The notes under the pieces were generated by a model. The model was given only the letters and a program-made list of their open reading frames with translations, was not told the origin of the DNA and ran no database searches. DNA of 64,000 nt, taken from Platerodrilus igneus. Lineage: Eukaryota; Arthropoda; Insecta; Coleoptera; Lycidae. Where the stretch lies: contig JARFIW010001258.1 in assembly GCA_036346225.1 (NCBI GenBank), positions 1 through 64,000 of the forward strand. Direction: 5' to 3'. The translations under genes and the position numbers were made by a program. The number at the start of each line of letters is the position of its first letter. Within the stretch, counting starts at the first letter, position 1. Shown piece by piece: positions 20,395-31,191 of the stretch.

Positions 20395-20902
20395 CTAAAA
20401 CTGATAGAGACGTGAATACAATGTACTTAAATTCTCTAAATCCTGCTTGTTATTCATACAATTTGATTCTTTCTTAATATGGAAAGATTCTAAAAATAGG
20501 CGTTTTCTATAGTTGGATTCAGTTTCCAATATTTTAACTTGATCATACATAGGTGTATGATTGGTAGTATATACATGTCTCGCTAAGGCGCAAGAGTTTT
20601 TTCCTAATTTTCCGTCACTACGATGTTGTGTTAATCTATTGCGGATCCACTGATTCGATTGCCCAATATAATTTAACTGGCAATTACATTGAATTTTGTA
20701 GACTACATTGTTACATAATGGAATATCAGTTTTATCTTTCAATCTAGTAAAAAGATTTTTAAGTGGTTTAGTATAATTACTACTTATCATTAGATTTTGA
20801 TGTTTTAATATTCTAGCAAGCAGAGGAGTTAACTTTTCAATATAAGGTAACTTCTTGTATATAAGTTGTGTCTCTGTATTCTTAGGTGTTGTAAATGTAT
20901 TG

Positions 20903-20903
<1 letters not shown>
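20395..20903 (-). pseudogene. Penelope GIY-YIG endonuclease domain, open frame but truncated
   Basis: From the (AT)n tract the frame stays open to the stop at 20395. The last 131 codons after an internal Met (20790) hold the endonuclease: VVYKIQCNCQLNYIGQ (the GIY/YIG region with the paired Cys), WIRNRLTQHRSDGKLG, SCALARHVY and KRLFLESFHI with the conserved E. No stops interrupt the surviving part, so this copy is younger or better preserved than its neighbour. It has no RT and no start of its own and is very unlikely to be expressed as a functional protein. Confidence 0.8.

Positions 20904-20941
<38 letters not shown>
20904..20941. repeat. (AT)n tract at the 5' edge of Penelope-like element 2
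   Basis: A pure AT run. The truncated coding region of element 2 begins immediately to its left. Confidence 0.96.
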
Positions 20942-20942
<1 letters not shown>

Positions 20943-21029
20943 CAAAAATTAATATAACTGCATCTTAAATTGAAAATTATATTTCCTTATCCACATATCA
21001 ATAGTCTATAATCTATATATGGATACATA

Positions 21030-21180
21030 AATACACACACACACACACACACTCACACACCTCATACTCTCTCTCTCTTTCTCACACACACACACACATA
21101 CAAGCACGCGTCCGCTCATGCACGCACGCATGTGCACACACTCACACACGTCCTCACCTACACACACCCTCACACATAAT
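21030..21180. repeat. (CA)n-rich microsatellite cluster
   Basis: Several CA runs are mixed with CT runs and CG-containing words such as GCACGCACGCATG. No coding. Confidence 0.92.
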
Positions 21181-22082
21181 ATATATAAAACACTAGAACA
21201 CGTGTGGGAATACTATAATAGTTTTATTTACTGACAATTCAGAGATATTGTTCAAACTGGCCTCCATTCTCTCTTAAGAGCTCATCACAGTAGCGGCCAT
21301 CTTGAAATTTTTAAAGATCCAAATTTCTTTCCTATTAGGCACCCACATTAAAAACGGTTTTAGTAAAAGTTACTTATTAAATAATTGTCTACGTGGGAAA
21401 GTAATTTAGGTTTTTTTAACTAAAAAAAATTTTTTTTGCTGATAGAGCGATTTAAACAAAACCAGTAACTTTCCCAAATGTGTGAATAATTTTTATGAAT
21501 TTTCATCAAAATTGCACACTACAATTGACTTTATTTATTGAATAGATTAAGTATTAGTATTTTTTAGAAATATGCACCTGCAATGTGCCGCCGTGGAAAA
21601 ATTCAGAACTTCCATGTCACACACTATTATAAAACAGAAATGGTTTGAATACATGCTATACAAAACAAATACAACAAACATAGAGGAATCGCTATACTAA
21701 TGAGATCAAACTATTGTTATGAGAGTTTTCGATTATAGTCGTAATTGCTCGCAAATCTATTTATAACTTTCATTATGGATATTATTTAGGTATCAGCAAT
21801 TATTGAAATGAGTTGTTCTTCATAACCTTGAATTTATATAAATTTTTGTTGGGCTTCCTGAGGTAAGTAATTGGTATTCCCCCAGTTTTGAGGTAAATAA
21901 TAATGAAAGACTGCATTGCAATAGTGTTCTATATTTTTAAAAAAAAATTTGAAATAATATACTATATAGTTGATGAAGAACTGGCTTGTAATATGGTGAA
22001 AGAATGGGTGTAGTGTAAGACTTGTAAAAAAAATAAACACAGAATTGTTTAATTTTTATGCCGAAGTTCAATTAATTTACAA
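21181..22082. other. AT-rich sequence, no gene seen
   Basis: A weak inverted pair around 21398-21480 (GTGGGAAAGTA against TAACTTTCCCA) could be the remains of a small DNA transposon. Otherwise no family is recognised. A 68-codon minus-strand frame near 21834 is low-complexity, Phe/Ile-rich and not convincing. Confidence 0.45.
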
Positions 22083-22330
22083 ACGACGGTCTCGCGCCAG
22101 TAATGCCGTGACTGCAATAATAGGTTAGGTTACTGTTAGATATACATATTAATATTAAAAAACACAAATCACTTAACACGCACATCAAAACAGTTGTTCT
22201 AAAACTATTGCATACTGTTCTGATATGCGTGTTAAGTAATTTGTGTTTTTTAATAATAATATCTATTTCTAACAGTAACCTAACTTGTCATTGCAGCCAC
22301 GGCATTACTGGCGTGAGACGGTCGTATTTG
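22083..22330. mobile_element. Foldback MITE with ~115-bp inverted arms
   Basis: Nearly the whole element is an inverted repeat. The left arm from 22083 starts ACGACGGTCTCGCGCCAGTA. The right arm ends TACTGGCGTGAGACGGTCGT at about 22326. Matching text such as TAATGCCGTG, TTAGGTTACTGTTAGA, AAAAAACACAAATTACTTAA and ACACGCATATCA runs inward in both arms, leaving about 15 bases in the centre. It encodes nothing. A clear target duplication could not be identified, so the superfamily is open. Confidence 0.8.
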
Positions 22331-22815
22331 AAAAGCCACCAGTAATATATCGCTCATATTTAGGCTTGTGTAGTAATAAGAAATAATGTGATAAAATTTT
22401 TTAGGTTTAATTAGAATTTACAAACCATATTTAGCTAAGCTTTTTTACCCTCAAACTTCTGTAATATACGTAAAATGTACTTTTGTTCATTATGGTACAA
22501 ATTCACCATTCACAAACTCCAATACGCAATTGTGATGGAACAAATTATGACAAGCTGCATGCAAAACGTAAATAAATAGAAGCAAAACAAACTTTGGACT
22601 ACTTAAAAATGCAAGACATGCATTTTTATTCTACTAGAGAGATGTTTACTGTGTATGTATAATTAAAATATCTGTCAGGTTAATAACTGAACTAATAAGT
22701 TCCACAACACTGCCATCTATATGTGCTCCCTGGCACTTCATAAACCAAGTAGGCGAAGTATTAAACTTCATATCCTTTTCTAATGAATATCTGCATCTCG
22801 ACATTTCGTCCCGCC
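22331..22815. other. Intergenic, no gene seen
   Basis: AT-rich sequence. The part adjoining the transposase, from about 22660, is probably its 3' untranslated region, but no inverted terminal repeat could be fixed. Confidence 0.4.
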
Positions 22816-23540
22816 CTATGCTACCTCACCCCAACCCGCGCTTTTACAGCAGATGGTAGGTAACCTGCCGTGATGAGCTCTTAAACAAAGTTCGCATCGT
22901 TTTATTAAAGATTTAATTGAATTTAATAAATGAACCGCCTTAACTTTACGAAATGCTGCATCAATTGAATTCCACAACTCTTCAATACTATGGTGCTGGG
23001 TTTTATAGAATTCCTTTTTCAAAAAATTCCACAAGAAATAGTCCAATATCAACATGTCAGGAGATCTAGGCGGCCACTGAACAGGTACAAGCATACCCAT
23101 CCATTTATTGGGATATTCTCTATTTAAATAATCACAAGCAATTATAGCGTTGTGCGGGGGTGCCCCATCTTGTTGGAACTACAGTTTTTGTATTTTTTCG
23201 AGAGGCATGTCCTCCAGTAATTCGTGCAAGTTGGTATTCAAAATTTCAACATAACGACTAGCTGAAAGATTGTTTTCAAGAATATGGTATTGAAATTTGC
23301 CACCAACAAGGTAGCAACAAATATTCAAACCAAAACGGCCTTGTTGATGCCTCGTATATGTTTGATAGGTCTGTTCATTAGACCAGTGTCGATTGTTGTG
23401 TCTGTTGAAGATACCAGCACTACTCACATGTGTTTCATCAGACCATATAATGTTATTTCCAAAATGACCTGAATATTTCGGAAGGTCTATAGAAAGAAGT
23501 CTTGGGATATTTGTATTGTTCTGTTGGAGTTACGGAAACT
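22816..23540 (-). pseudogene. Tc1/mariner-type transposase, N-truncated and broken
   Basis: On the minus strand a DDE/D transposase core is visible. WSDETHV (about 23450) holds the first catalytic Asp, FQQDGAPPH (just after 23179) the second, and PPRSPDMLILDYFLW (about 23050) the third, 36 residues after the second. A TAG stop at 23181-23179 interrupts one continuous frame immediately before FQQDG. The family is about 340 residues long. Here the N-terminal DNA-binding half is missing: the match ends near 23540, where unrelated sequence begins. The C-terminal part runs to the stop at 22816. The PPRSPD and DYFLW motifs favour an IS630/Tc1/mariner-like group common in arthropods. Confidence 0.85.
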
Positions 23541-23765
23541 TGAACTTGAAGGAGATTGCTTACCAAGTTAAACCTCAGAGGCAGGATTACAGTTTTTGAA
23601 CAAGGTTGCTGCAGTTGCAGTTATGTTGAAGTAATCTCGGTCAAATGAACAGTATCGTTTTTAATAGATAGAATCGTTGTTAATATTATTTGCTTATAAA
23701 TTTCCTCCAAGGACTACAACTAGAACTTGGAAATGATCCAAAAATCATAAAATTTAATTGTAAAT
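23541..23765. other. Short intergenic stretch, no gene seen
   Basis: No repeat or coding signal is recognised between the transposase remnant and the hAT-like element. Confidence 0.4.
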
Positions 23766-24929
23766 CAGGGGTGGTACGGACACAATGAAAATGTACTCGG
23801 ATACCGAGTACCGGATACTCAAAATGTATTCGAATACTTCTTAAAAAAGTCCGAGTACTTTACCTTTAAAATGTACTCGAATACTTGTATTCGAATACTT
23901 TTTTCGGATACTGAGTACGGATACTTTGAGAATTCAATAAGGAAAATAATTGTTCCCACAACCCTCTAGAAACGTGCACATAACACTTCAAGTGAGTAGG
24001 CGCAAAACCGAATGCTAACACAGTAATACACACATTCGTAATATATGTGCGTAGTAAATCCAGGCATATTGTACACACATTACTGCTAACTTGTAACTGC
24101 TACCAATAAAATAACTAACATTTTTTGTTTTTGTTATTTGAAATTGTACTTCGTTATTTACCGTAATTTTTAAATGTGTGGGTAATTTAAGTTTGTAAAA
24201 ATAAAAAGAAACTTACTTTTTGGTTTCCAATACTTACTGCATATCCAGCATTTCACAAAAACAAAACACGACACAATTGCAGCCTTGGCGTTTAGATTTT
24301 CTCTGTATCTGTAGTCTTCAGTTAATAAACGAATGAGAGAAACATAAATGAGAGTTATAGACAATATATTGCAAGTCTATATCTTGCGGATTAGTTTGCT
24401 CCAGGCGGCTCCGTGGCGTAGTGGTATGTGTGTCACTACTACGCCCAAGGTCCCGGGTTCGAATTCGGCCACGGTCCGTTTGAGAATGTTAGGCGAGCAT
24501 TTTTCACAAAAATACACCCTCGTTCGGATGAGAGGTCCCGTGTGTAAATGTTGTCATGCACGTTAAAGATCCCTACCTTGCTCGGAACAGCAAGGGTTCG
24601 GCAAAATTCCAAATTTTCCAGGTAAAAAAACTCGCTTCCTGGCCAATGTAGTACCTTCGGGTGGAGCATTAGAAAATCACATGTAAGGATTAGTTTGTCA
24701 TGCTGTTGTATCGTCGGCGCTAACTATTCAAGAATTCAAGTAAATAATTTTTATTAAAGTATCCGAAGTTCTTAAAAGGTACTCGAGTACCATATACTTT
24801 CATTTTTAGTCTCGGATGCGGATATCGGATACAAAATTTTGAAAGTATTCGAATACAGAGTACTGGGTACACAAAAGTACTCGAGTACAGTACTCGAATA
24901 CAAAAGTACTCGGATACTTTCCAACTCTG
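23766..24929. mobile_element. hAT-like non-autonomous element
   Basis: The left end begins CAGGGGTGG (23766) and the right end finishes CCAACTCTG (24929), an imperfect inverted pair of the hAT CAGRGKTGG type. Inside each end lie many copies of TACTCGAATACTTTT and GATACCGAGTAC-like words in opposite orientation (23795-23935 and 24770-24915), the subterminal repeats seen in many hAT elements. The flanking octamers TTGTAAAT and CTGTAGAC match in only five of eight positions, so the target duplication is weak. No transposase remains. A SINE has inserted near the middle. Confidence 0.65.
24399..24686 (+). mobile_element. Full-length tRNA-derived SINE with 11-bp target duplication
   Basis: The perfect direct repeats GGATTAGTTTG lie at 24388-24398 and 24687-24697. 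The 288-bp SINE has a tRNA-like head with box A TGGCGTAGTGG (24414-24424) and box B GGTTCGAATTC (24456-24466), the internal promoter of RNA polymerase III. A core follows with GCGAGCATTTTTCACAAAAA, CTCGTTCGGATGAGAGGTCC and GCACGTTAAAGATCCC, then a tail ending AATCACATGTAA. The core resembles conserved SINE cores found in several invertebrate groups, but I cannot name which. There is no poly(A); the tail presumably copies the end of a partner LINE. Two more copies occur at 16838 and 39317. Confidence 0.9.
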
Positions 24930-26837
24930 CTGTAGACACACTTGCGGTTATATCAACATTTGAATTAAAATTTAATTTTTAATTCGCATAATTGTAAAGT
25001 CAGTAAATTTTCTATTAATTATGCTCCGTTCTAGTTCTTCCATTGCTAAGGATTATATTGAAACTGGAAACTAATTGTATACCGAGTAGAACGTACGTGG
25101 ATTTGCTTTACTTCAATATCGTGAGAGTAAAGTGTTTAATTACTCCTGATAGTAAAAGCACTTACGGCAGAATGGAAGTAGTAAGGCAACGTTATTACCC
25201 GATCATAATTGATAAAACGTTTCAAAGGAAGTTTTGCCAAAATGGAGAATTTAGAGTAATATTGCAAACAGTTTTCAAGAACTAATTAGCACGTTACTAT
25301 TGTTGTAAAAGAAAGTGAATTTAATGCAATAATAAACATATTTTAAGTACGAGGTGCACACTTCATTTATGAACACCATGACAGAATTATAATCTTGCTT
25401 AGTATAATTAAAACCAAATGATTCTTTAATTTTTAATATTAGAATGAATAGGGCAAGGTGTAGTAAAACCTTTGAACAATAATAACTAATTCGTGAACAG
25501 GCTAAATTAAAAATTACAGCCAACAATTTCTAGAAAACTTTTCAGTTGGAATTTACACCTCAATCTAATAGTAGAATCAATCGTGTAACATTAAAGTGTC
25601 TTTGAACTTTAGATAACAATTAAATAACACATCTACAGTGTGAACCTTTTGTACTTTATATCCCGTAGGAACAAACCAGATGCTTGACCTAAACTTAAAC
25701 AGCCTTGTGTTGCTAATCATGGTACGACATAAATTGCAAGTGTGCCAAATATCATTGATAAAACCATTCTTTATTGTTTTCTGAACAATTCCACAAATAT
25801 AATTAGAAATAACTTGTTCTCCATCTTTTACATGAACCAAAAAACTTTAATTGAACTAATACTCGATGTTATAAATTTTAGACTCCCATATATAAATTAA
25901 AAAATTACAACATGGGGTCAAGCGATTGCTCCAAAAACATAAAGGGGGTCATGGAAAAGAAATCAAATATTAAGACACCGTTGATCGGACCATCTCGAAC
26001 GTAAATAATTGCACTTAAACGGCTACCAATGCGGCCACCAATGCATCACTTAGGCACCACTAAATGCCGCTACAAGCTAACAGGTAGTGAAATATTCTTC
26101 AAACATCAACTAACTATCCAATCGAAATTACTATCATAACCATCCCTATGATCATATGGCATATCTTTCAATCAAACCCAACTCGAAAATAACTACGCCA
26201 TTACGAAATTACACGATAAAGAAGCTCAAAATAGAAAAATATTAAAAATAAAACAAATTGTTTACAATAACTATCCACGACGCCTTTGAAAATCGTCTTA
26301 GTTCATAAAATTGTATATGACGAAGAAAAACACCCCTCAGCAAAGGCAAATAAAATTGTAAAGTTGTTAACTATAGTAAGCTAACATCGGGATACTCCCA
26401 CTTGGATATAAATTGGCACGACAGTGTAATGCGCTATTTCAATAACTTTCCTTCGCTGAAGTTTTGAGACTTATGGTGCAACTGTATCGACCACACAAAA
26501 ATGAGATATTTAGCAAGCAATTATTCGAATGTTCAGTGTGTTATCTAAAAATAGGTACAAACTTAGTTTTGGTAGTGGAATACAGCCTATCGAAATAGAA
26601 AAAGAAATAAATTTTAAATGTTAAGTTAATGTCAAATTTACATGAAATAAAAGTAAATGTCAACACAGACAAAGCTCATGCTATTCGTTCTTTGGCAGGC
26701 GGCCAGCAACCATCAACCTTGAATACTTTAATTAGGTGTTGGAATGGCTACGCACAGCTGTTATCTCGAGCAATCTTTTTATTGCACTGTCCAAAGGCCT
26801 GCTTTGTACTACCCCAAGAACATTACCACAGACAGAA
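24930..26837. other. AT-rich intergenic sequence, no gene seen
   Basis: Several open frames of 70-90 codons lie on both strands. None shows recognisable motifs or coding character. I see no repeat structure. Confidence 0.45.
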
Positions 26838-26885
26838 ACACACACTCACGCACACACGCGCGCACAGACACACACACGCGCGCGA
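26838..26885. repeat. (CA)n / (CG)n microsatellite
   Basis: Alternating CA words grade into CGCG words ending GCGCGCGAG, a purine-pyrimidine alternation that could adopt Z-form. Confidence 0.9.
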
Positions 26886-27810
26886 GTATTTCTAAACGCA
26901 AATAATATAAGCTAACCAATATAACTTAAGGTAGCAAATAATTCCGTTAGATTTCTAAGGAGTAACAGGTTTGCTGTAATTTTTGGTAGCAGACTAAATG
27001 TAACGTTAGAATAAATAAAAAATAAATAAATAAATAAATGTCCAAAGCCCTGTATCTAACATCGAACGAACCATTTTGTATGCTGTAAGTGGGAATAATC
27101 TTCTTGCGATTGTTTCCTTTATGCTTTGTGTAGTGGTGGGTGCTAAAGAACTTAAAGGGCTAACTTAACGCACACAGTAATTTAGATGTTAAGATTTGAG
27201 TATATTTAGAATTGAATGGAAAACTCTAGAATTTTATAATTGGTAATCTATGAAAACAACAGCAACAACATTGGAACCTTAGTAACCAACCATTCGGCAG
27301 TTCTCAGTCGAAGCATACATTAGAAACGAAAAATAATCCCCAAGGTGCATTTCAATCTTGTTCTTTACAGATTTTGCGTACTTGGTAAATCAAATACTAG
27401 CTGACGAAACTGATGTTCGGACTGTGTGATTTCATGCGTGAATTTCTTCTTACAACGACTTTTCATTGAGTTTTTATTACTATCCTAGTTTTTTGTTAGC
27501 CGAGACTCAAATCGCTCTAATAATTGGTGTTCCCTTGTTTTGTTAAAAATCAACACCTAAAGAATGCAATAACTATTGGACGTGTCTAACGTAAGATTTA
27601 AATATTGATATAGTTTATTTAGTTTGATTTATTACGCTTACTAGTTTATTCAGTTTTATAGAAAATTTATTTTCTCTCGAAACCTCGTTCTTTTAGAGAT
27701 AAAGACAAGATCCAGTTTATATAGGACTATGAAGCAGTTTGTAAAATCACATGTTGTGTTTATCTTTGTTCCCAAAAATGCTTATAATAGTTTCGCTTCC
27801 AATGTGACAT
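26886..27810. other. Intergenic, short AAAT run only
   Basis: An (AAAT)n run lies at about 27013-27040. No gene or transposon is recognised before the inverted-repeat element begins. Confidence 0.5.
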
Positions 27811-28590
27811 TAGTAGTAGAATAGGCCGATCCTGACGCAGATCCGCTTTATGGGATCCACCCATAGGATCCACCGGATTCACCGCAATAATATCTAACCT
27901 AGGTAAGAGTTTTCTTCGACTAGCCATATTAGATCCACCTTATGGGATCCACCACTCAAAGCGTTTTTTCTTATGGTATAATACACTCTAGAATTTTCTG
28001 GGGAATTTGAATCTGCTGAAATTTTTCAAATCGAACCACCCCTTAAAAAGTTACACTCCTATAAAACCCCGAACCTTTAAATTTTTTTGTTTATTTAATT
28101 TTAACTCGATCTTTAAATCATTTTTGGCTACGCGAGATATACGCTTTAATCCGAAATTTTCCGACTACCCCCTACCTTAACACAAACCCTCCACCAACAT
28201 TTTTAGCTAATGTATTTATAGAAATGTTATAATGTGACCTAAGATTTACCGCAAGATGCAAACCATTCAATTATTTTAAGAATAACACCAAAACTTTGAA
28301 ATCAACTTAAAACATTTTAAATTTTTTTCTGGGGGATAATTTTAAGAAACCTAATAAATTTTCAAAATAAATCAACTCTTAAAAGTTCTATAGACAACCA
28401 ATTATGCATAGATTTGTCTCATACCTTAAAAATCAATTTAGGTTTTTGTAAATCAATCTAAACCTTTTGAAGGAAAACTTAATAAAACGCTTTAAACGTT
28501 TACTAAGGGTATATCATGCTATAGTCTACAGGATAGTTACAATAAAACAATTTAATTTTAAATAATTTCTAAGTCAATCTTTCGTTTTTT
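27811..28590. repeat. Left inverted terminal repeat, outer part
   Basis: It pairs with about 32500-33252. Anchors in order are GTAGAATAGGCCGATCCTG, ATCTAACCTAGGTAAGAG, TTCTTCGACTAGCCATATTA, TAACTCGATCTTTAAATCAT, TTTCCGACTACCCCCTACCT, CTAATGTATTTATAGAAATG, ATAGACAACCAATTATGCAT and AACGCTTTAAACGTTTACTA. The first 150 bases hold several copies of the GGATCCACC word. The pairing breaks near 28590 and resumes at 29262. Confidence 0.85.
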
Positions 28591-29261
28591 TGTTAATTCG
28601 TTCGTTCGTTTTCGTTTTCATTTATTTATTAATACTTAATTCGTTTATTCGTTTCTGGATTCATTTGTTCATTTATTTATTCGGTTTTTAGTTAAGGTTG
28701 ACCATTTTCTAATGAATTACCAAGCGAAAGTACATGCTTAGTGTTATTAAATTTAACCATTAGGTTCTCATTTTATGAACGCGGTTAATTATTATTTAAA
28801 ATCTAATTTGTTTTAAATAAAGAAATAGAACACTTCACTAGATTCAATGATTCACTCATTGCCGACTCATTAGTTTGAACAATCGGTATCTCATTTCTTA
28901 AATGCAAACCACTTATAAGGTTATTAATGTTGTTCACTAACCTAGGAATAATTATTCATACGAGGTCAGTCGATTTCTTTGAAAGTGAAATTTCATTTTC
29001 CCTAATACCAGTAATGTTTAATTATATTTAGCGAAATTAAAAATTGCCGTCGTCCTTACTGTTCAATTTAAAAAAATAACCGTACAACTTTCCAAGATAC
29101 TATTAACCGCGTAATCGCTCAAGGTAGCAATTTTCGTAAGTAAAACATTTTGTTTGGCGCATGCTAAATGGTTATCCATATGCATAAGACAATAACCAAA
29201 TCCTCCACGGTCCATCCTTAACGTTTTCAAATTCGAAACGTTAAATTCCTCAATATGAGTG
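28591..29261. other. Sequence unique to the left arm
   Basis: About 670 bases interrupt the left inverted arm relative to the right one. It contains TTCGTTCGTT and ATTTATTTATT words and no coding. It is either an insertion in the left arm or a loss from the right arm. Clear insertion ends were not found. Confidence 0.5.
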
Positions 29262-29300
29262 TTGATTGCTCAATTTTGTGAAACCATTTAATTAAATGAA

Positions 29301-29936
29301 TCAAATCAATATAAAAAATTTATTTAAAAAGGTACTATAAAACCATTTTAGATAAAGAATCAAATTAATATAAAAATTCAAAAAATAATATTCTTTAAAA
29401 TACAAACAGTTCTGCTTGGCGCAGTTCAGAAAATTTTTGGAATGCAATAAACAATGGTTAGATTGACTATCTTTTCGTAACTGTTTTAAATTTGCAATAC
29501 CAAACTGTTCAGGATTCACAACTTCGTTTGCTGGAAGGTAGCGGGTGATAATGTTTTTCTTTAATAACCCTTTTACATAAACGGTCCCATGTACAGGTAC
29601 TATTTCTTGCAAAAATAAACTTAAACGCTGAGCTGATAATTCATCGGTCGCAGGGATGTCCCAGCCTAACCCATGTAGGTGATTTTTACAAAAATCGTTA
29701 TGTTTTGGGAAATCCTCAGCCGAGTATTCACTTCTTAACGACATATGCAAATTTTTGTGCCATAACTGGTCCATTCCAACATTCAGTACAGCTACTTTTT
29801 TCTCAAAAAATTCGCTTGACTTGTACTGGAAGCCCTGGATATCCAAAACATACATGTTTCCCTGGTGAAAATTTGATGTAAATTCACCTAGCGCATAGGT
29901 GGTCTTACCTTCTAGTTTGTCGATACCTAATGACAT
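29301..29936 (-). CDS. Unknown element-borne protein, 211 codons, possibly nuclease-like
   Basis: The frame is intact from the Met at 29936 to the stop at 29301. Visible features are YVLDIQGFQ (about residue 29), a KKVAVLNVG segment, NHLHGLGWDIP (about 85), VYVKGLLKK (about 118) and a Cys/His cluster HCLLHSKNFLNCAKQNC (about 160-176). A scheme of acidic-strand motif, HGLxW, VYVKGxxK, and a closing H...CA motif matches my memory of uncharacterised, transposon-associated proteins of aphids and other invertebrates, which look like DnaQ/RNase-H-fold exonucleases. That assignment is tentative. The last ~30 residues are AT-rich, hydrophobic and lie inside the inverted repeat, so they may be a read-through tail. 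It diverges from the broken zinc-finger gene across a 1.25-kb spacer. Confidence 0.6.
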   Translation of the reverse strand: MSLGIDKLEGKTTYALGEFTSNFHQGNMYVLDIQGFQYKSSEFFEKKVAVLNVGMDQLWHKNLHMSLRSEYSAEDFPKHNDFCKNHLHGLGWDIPATDELSAQRLSLFLQEIVPVHGTVYVKGLLKKNIITRYLPANEVVNPEQFGIANLKQLRKDSQSNHCLLHSKNFLNCAKQNCLYFKEYYFLNFYINLILYLKWFYSTFLNKFFILI

Positions 29937-31191
29937 TCTTACATCACTTGTAACGTCAACACCAAAAAAAATACATCTTTAACTTATAATTTTGATCAAC
30001 TCGACGATACTTTGACAACTAATGCTTTGGAACATGGCTCCTTCGTCTTTTATGCTGACGGGCGAGCGTACGCAGCTCCTTATTATGTTCATCGATGTTA
30101 TATGCAGGTCCTGACTGGAAGAGTGACGTTTATAATTGTTTTATAGTGGGTTTTACCTGTTTGAATTTAATCCACCAACGCCATTCTTAGAATTTTTATA
30201 AAAATTATTTTGGCGGTATTTTTAATATAGCTCCGTCGTGTAAGATATCAATTATTGTTGTGTTTTCTTCAGGTTCTCAAATCGTTCGGAATTTTTTTCA
30301 AATCAAACCCCCTTACTGGTTTACAGATCAACCTTTCACAAACCATGGTGCTTATCTTTAATTTATTTTTAAACAGTATCGCACTGTCTTTTGAGAAAAA
30401 CCCATCGTGTAACCTATCAAATTAGTATAGAATTTCCTGGGGAACTAAAATCAATTATTACGTCTTTTAAAATTAACTCCAACAAAACCCGCAGAATGTT
30501 TTAATATTCAAAAACTTAACAGCAAAACACCTCTACATTTTTATTCAGATTTAACTCAATAATAGAATGAAACTCAAAAAATATTTATTAATATCTAGGA
30601 TTGTTAAAATTTTTAATTAGTGCATCCATTTTCAAATAATTAAACCAAAAATTAAATATATATTAATTCTGCACGGTGGATTAGAAAATAGTTCGATAAC
30701 CTATTTTAAATGTAGCTCCAAATAAGACGTTTTCTAAATATATTTAGTGAAATGTATGATCCTCAACCTTGCATTGTTTTGTTAATGACGTCTGACTATT
30801 AATTGTAAAAGGGACTTTCCTACAATTCTAGTTAATATATGGGAGTACACATTCTAATAATTTGATTTAAATTAGGTGAGTGTAAGAACAAATCATACTT
30901 ATACTTTCTCTATGTGCATAAATACGGGGAAAATGATACTAAAAGTTCATTTTGAATTAATTTTTGTTAAACGTAAAGTCGTTCAGGTGTAATAGTGTTG
31001 CAGAATTTTCCACCTTTGAAAATTTCGGGGTAAGACATCATTTTAAGACTTTAATGTTTAAACTGCGATTTTCTGTTGTAATCCAGCAACTTTACCTGCA
31101 AGACGCCGTTTATATTACCTGCTTGTAAACGTCGAAGAAATTAATATTTACATGTATAATTCAAAAATGTTAATCATTATTTTTTTCTAGA
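29937..31191. other. Central spacer of the inverted-repeat element
   Basis: AT-rich sequence between the two divergent genes with no coding recognised. It should hold both promoters. The 3' end has TTTTTTTCTAG directly before the zinc-finger start codon, a good splice acceptor, so a small upstream exon may lie in this spacer. Confidence 0.5.

Larger units (their letters stand above)
19941..20903 (-). mobile_element. Penelope-like element 2, 5'-truncated, minus strand
   Basis: On the minus strand the element begins at the (AT)n tract (20904-20941), inside the linker before the endonuclease. It runs through the complete endonuclease to 20395, then a 3' untranslated part that includes GCCGAAACGTCAAG (about 20025-20038), and stops at the (AT)n tract near 19940. 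It is related to element 1 but clearly a different copy or subfamily. RT is entirely missing. Confidence 0.8.

Noticed and set aside
22120..22140. TTAGG-like words resembling the insect telomere repeat
   Set aside because: Only two units inside the arm of a foldback element; not a telomere.
24399..24475. Possible tRNA gene
   Set aside because: Box A and box B are present but the cloverleaf is not convincing, and the sequence continues into a SINE core bounded by a target duplication.
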